Positions 6,382-8,593 of a stretch of 8,593 nucleotides of DNA are shown one piece after another. The notes beneath the pieces are model-generated. The model worked only from the letters and a program-made list of their open reading frames with translations, ran no database searches and was not told the origin of the DNA. A program made the translations under genes and the position numbers. The DNA is from Methanosarcinales archaeon. Its GTDB lineage: Archaea > Halobacteriota > Methanosarcinia > Methanosarcinales > Methanogasteraceae. The DNA lies in NCBI GenBank assembly GCA_012961645.1, contig DTYY01000332.1, forward strand, positions 1 through 8,593, given 5' to 3'. Positions within the stretch are counted from its first letter, which is position 1. Each line of letters opens with the position of its first letter.

Positions 6382-6401
6382 GAGGTATTGGCACAACACC
6401 G
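6382..6401 (+). repeat. Post-stop element, copy 2
   Basis: Partner of the element at 5236-5255 (14 of 20 identical), located immediately after the transporter stop. In frame it reads RGIGTTP, but here this frame differs from that of the upstream gene, whereas in copy 1 it is the same frame as the upstream gene. This argues against simple stop-codon read-through of both genes. Confidence 0.25.
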
Positions 6402-6430
6402 GTCCATGTCCGATCGAGCCGATCTCAGGG

Positions 6431-6458
6431 TCGTTTCTATCCGTGTTTGTGGTGTTTA
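6431..6458 (+). terminator. T-rich tract after the transporter gene
   Basis: Three TTT runs (6434-6436, 6446-6448, 6455-6457) lie in a T-rich 28-bp stretch about 55-80 bp past the stop. Archaeal termination commonly uses such U-rich tracts without a stable hairpin. Position between convergent genes supports it; the tract is not a long T run, so confidence is low. Confidence 0.25.
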
Positions 6459-6520
6459 CACGATTCTCTGGTGAAACTGGGCATCCCCTGCCACGTATCA
6501 GGGTTAGGAAATATGAGGTA

Positions 6521-6536
6521 ATTAATCCCCCTGGGG
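6521..6536 (-). terminator. Possible terminator of the kinase gene
   Basis: On the minus strand, CCCCAGGGGG (6536-6527) can form a small GC stem starting 8 nt after the stop codon, followed by ATTAAT. This is weak as a terminator because the stem is only 3-4 bp and the following tract is mixed A/T. It is placed where one is expected between convergent genes. Confidence 0.25.
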
Positions 6537-6544
6537 CGCACGCG

Positions 6545-8224
6545 TCAGAAACGCCCTTTCCTCAGCATGTAATAGACCAGCCATGCACCAAGGATGCCTG
6601 CCATCACAAACCCGATGACACCCAGCACCGGAACCCCGCATACCATCGGCTGCATGTCTGACTGGATGATCAGGGCAGAGGCAAGGATGATCGCAGAGAG
6701 GATCATGCTCGACGAGATGCGGTTGCTCATGAGATTGAGCTCGGATACGACGTGGTCGAGCCCGTGATGCTCGAACTCGAGGCGCAGCGTCCCTCCCTCA
6801 GCCCGCAGGAGGATCTGATCGATCCTGTGCGGAAGCCCACGCACGAGCCGCCCGAACCCGGGTAGCGTCCGCAGCCACTCCCGTATGATCCGTGTCGGAC
6901 GCGTGCGCTCCTGCGCCAGGTTTCGTATAAATGGTTTTGCCAGATCCCTGAGGTTGTAATCGGGATCGAGCTGTGAACAGACCTCCTCTTCGATCATCAG
7001 CGCCTTTGAGAGGAGTATGAGGTTTGAAGGGACATTTCCATGGTGTTGAAGAATCATATTGATCATTTCACGCATCATCACGCCCATATTCACATATCGA
7101 AGCGATTTTCCGTAGTATTTGTTGATCATATTCGATATTTCGAATCTGAACTGCGGGAGATTGATCTCGTCGTAGTTGATGGCACCGGCATGTGCAAGCA
7201 CATCGATCACGGTATCGGAATCGTTCTCTGAGAGTGCGATGAAGAAGTCCACAAGGTCGTCTCTGGTCACCCGGTCAAGATGCCCGATCATCCCGAAATC
7301 GATGAACGCCACAACGTTGCCCCCGTCCTTCATCACAAGCACGTTTCCAGGGTGTGGATCGCCGTGAAACGCGCCGTGCAAGAATATCTGCTTCAGAAAC
7401 GAGGTTGCAAAATTGTGGGCGATTGCTTTACGATCCATACCAGCCTTCTCGATCTCTTCGAGGTTGGAGACCTTGATTCCATCGATGAACTCCATCGTAA
7501 GCACCTGCCATCTGGTATAGTCCCAGTAGACTCTCGGGATGTAAACGGTAGCATCATCTCTGAAGTTTTCTCGAATTTCGTCTGCATTCTGTGCTTCGAT
7601 TGTGTAATCGAGCTCTGCATGGATGATGCGTTCAAACTCAGATATGAATCCGACCGGATTGAGTGCTTTCGCCTCTTTGATGTGCTGATCAGCGAAACGT
7701 GCAAGATCATAGAGAATCCGGAGGTCTGCGTCGATCACCTCCCTCACGAGGGGGCGCTGCACCTTCACAACGACCCTCTCGCCGCTCTGCAGCGTGGCAA
7801 GATGTACCTGACCAAGAGATGCTGATGCAAAAGGCTGGTGCGAGAACGATGTGAATATCTCATCGATCTGCCCGTCGAACTCCTCTGTTATGACGCTGCA
7901 CACCTCGTCATAGCCGAACGATGGCACCGTATCCTGCAACTTTTCGAGCTCTTTTATGTATTCTTTCGGGAGAATATCATATCGTGTGCTCAGAATCTGT
8001 CCAAACTTGATGTAAGTAGGTCCGAGTTCCTCGAGCATCAGCCTGAGTCTTTCCGGGTCAGAGAGTTCGGGATGCACCCTGCGTTCACCTGCAACACGGT
8101 CTTTCAGCGACCTTACAGGGTGGAGGTTGAACCGATCGACCAGATATCCAAAACCATATTTGATCGCAACTCTTGTGAGCGTCCGGTATCGGTGAATCTG
8201 TCTTTTACTGATTCTCCGCATCAT
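6545..8224 (-). CDS. ABC1/AarF/UbiB-family atypical kinase
   Basis: A complete protein of about 559 aa in the ABC1 (AarF/UbiB/ADCK) protein-kinase-like family. Residues count from GTG 8227. Hallmarks in order: the KxGQ region GPTYIKFGQILSTRYDILP (69-87); the alanine-type loop PFASASLGQVHLA (132-144) in place of a glycine-rich P-loop; VVVKVQRP with Lys155; ELDYTIEAQNADEI (205-218); HGAFHGDPHPGNVLV (284-298) with Asp290 and Asn295; and FIDFGMIG (308-315) with the metal-binding DFG. All core residues are present, so it is probably active. Two hydrophobic helices (about 505-523 and 529-554) form the C-terminal membrane anchor seen in UbiB-like members. Bacterial and mitochondrial relatives are ATPases supporting ubiquinone synthesis; in archaea a link to isoprenoid, quinone or other membrane lipids is inferred. 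Start choices are GTG 8227, ATG 8224 and ATG 8221; none has a clear ribosome-binding site and I chose the first ATG. It is convergent with the transporter gene. Confidence 0.93.
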   Translation of the reverse strand: MMRRISKRQIHRYRTLTRVAIKYGFGYLVDRFNLHPVRSLKDRVAGERRVHPELSDPERLRLMLEELGPTYIKFGQILSTRYDILPKEYIKELEKLQDTVPSFGYDEVCSVITEEFDGQIDEIFTSFSHQPFASASLGQVHLATLQSGERVVVKVQRPLVREVIDADLRILYDLARFADQHIKEAKALNPVGFISEFERIIHAELDYTIEAQNADEIRENFRDDATVYIPRVYWDYTRWQVLTMEFIDGIKVSNLEEIEKAGMDRKAIAHNFATSFLKQIFLHGAFHGDPHPGNVLVMKDGGNVVAFIDFGMIGHLDRVTRDDLVDFFIALSENDSDTVIDVLAHAGAINYDEINLPQFRFEISNMINKYYGKSLRYVNMGVMMREMINMILQHHGNVPSNLILLSKALMIEEEVCSQLDPDYNLRDLAKPFIRNLAQERTRPTRIIREWLRTLPGFGRLVRGLPHRIDQILLRAEGGTLRLEFEHHGLDHVVSELNLMSNRISSSMILSAIILASALIIQSDMQPMVCGVPVLGVIGFVMAGILGAWLVYYMLRKGRF

Positions 8225-8593
8225 CACACGTCAATATGTCATGATGGTAGATATGTATGGCGATGTGGACTTCCGCCCAGGAGACCTGGTATGTAACGTT
8301 TGGGATCATACCTGCATATCAGTCAAATCTTCGATCCTCATATTAGATCTCTCTATAAACGAAGTTTAACAAGCCGCATTTCCTCAAATCCCCACCCAAA
8401 AATCCCTTCACCGAGAAGTTTTCATGTATTGCGACCCATCTCATCGATCTAATCGCTGTGTGTTATGTGCGACTTTTCCATCTGGTATCACCAAGGTAAC
8501 ATAGACAATTGGATCGTATATTTTTAAAAATAAATATATAGATTCAATGTAATATCCATATTTTATCTACATATACTCCTTAACGCCACAGAA
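8225..8593. other. Non-coding AT-rich region upstream of the kinase gene
   Basis: I see no protein gene, tRNA or repeat array in this stretch. From about 8515 it becomes very A/T-rich, with a 14-bp perfect palindrome TATTTTTAAAAATA (8519-8532) followed by AATATATAG. These make good TATA-like elements on either strand and could serve a gene to the right of the window. No start codon with a sustained reading frame follows before the edge. Confidence 0.4.
8352..8360 (-). promoter_or_regulatory. TATA-like box upstream of the kinase gene
   Basis: GTTTATAGA on the minus strand is the best consensus match upstream of the kinase. It would start transcription near 8330 and give a leader of about 105 nt. 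A weaker, closer candidate (ACATATCTA, near 8250) would give an almost leaderless transcript instead. Confidence 0.25.

Noticed and set aside
7280..8296. Plus-strand ORFs of 181 and 152 aa antisense to the kinase gene
   Set aside because: They overlap intact kinase motifs on the minus strand. No independent start signals or domains.

Overview
The window looks archaeal, most likely a methanogen or a relative of methanogens (Euryarchaeota/Halobacteriota, Methanomicrobia-like). The best evidence is the complete archaeal dihydropteroate synthase-like protein, a family typical of lineages that make tetrahydromethanopterin. Supporting evidence: TATA-like boxes sit about 25-30 bp before two start codons, ribosome-binding sites are weak or absent, and base composition is near balanced. 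I cannot name a genus.

Layout. (1) 14-2794, minus: a complete SNF2/DEAH helicase resembling DrmD of the DISARM anti-phage system. It reads off the left edge, so any partner genes lie outside the window. (2) 2795-3716: about 0.9 kb poor in genes. It holds a possible small cysteine-containing ORF (minus, 3199-3432), a short HEAT-like open stretch (minus, 3101-3232), a 16-bp perfect palindrome touching a TATA-like box, and a TATA-like sequence framed by an inverted repeat. (3) 3717-5228, plus: the dihydropteroate synthase-like protein. Its start codon is the third copy of a tandem 8-bp repeat that also makes two three-codon mini-ORFs. (4) 5305-6378, plus: an AI-2E/PerM-family membrane transporter with its own TATA-like box. 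(5) 6545-8224, minus: an ABC1/AarF/UbiB atypical kinase with two C-terminal membrane helices, convergent with the transporter. (6) 8225-8593: AT-rich non-coding DNA with promoter-like elements.

The genes do not form one pathway. The left part looks like the upstream edge of a defence locus. It abuts core-metabolism and membrane genes: a pterin-type enzyme, a membrane permease, and a membrane-anchored kinase-like protein probably linked to isoprenoid or quinone lipids. The main points to follow up are whether DISARM genes lie left of the window, the chained ATGA mini-ORFs before the synthase, and the palindrome in the gene-poor region. No CRISPR array, rRNA, tRNA or recognisable insertion sequence was seen.
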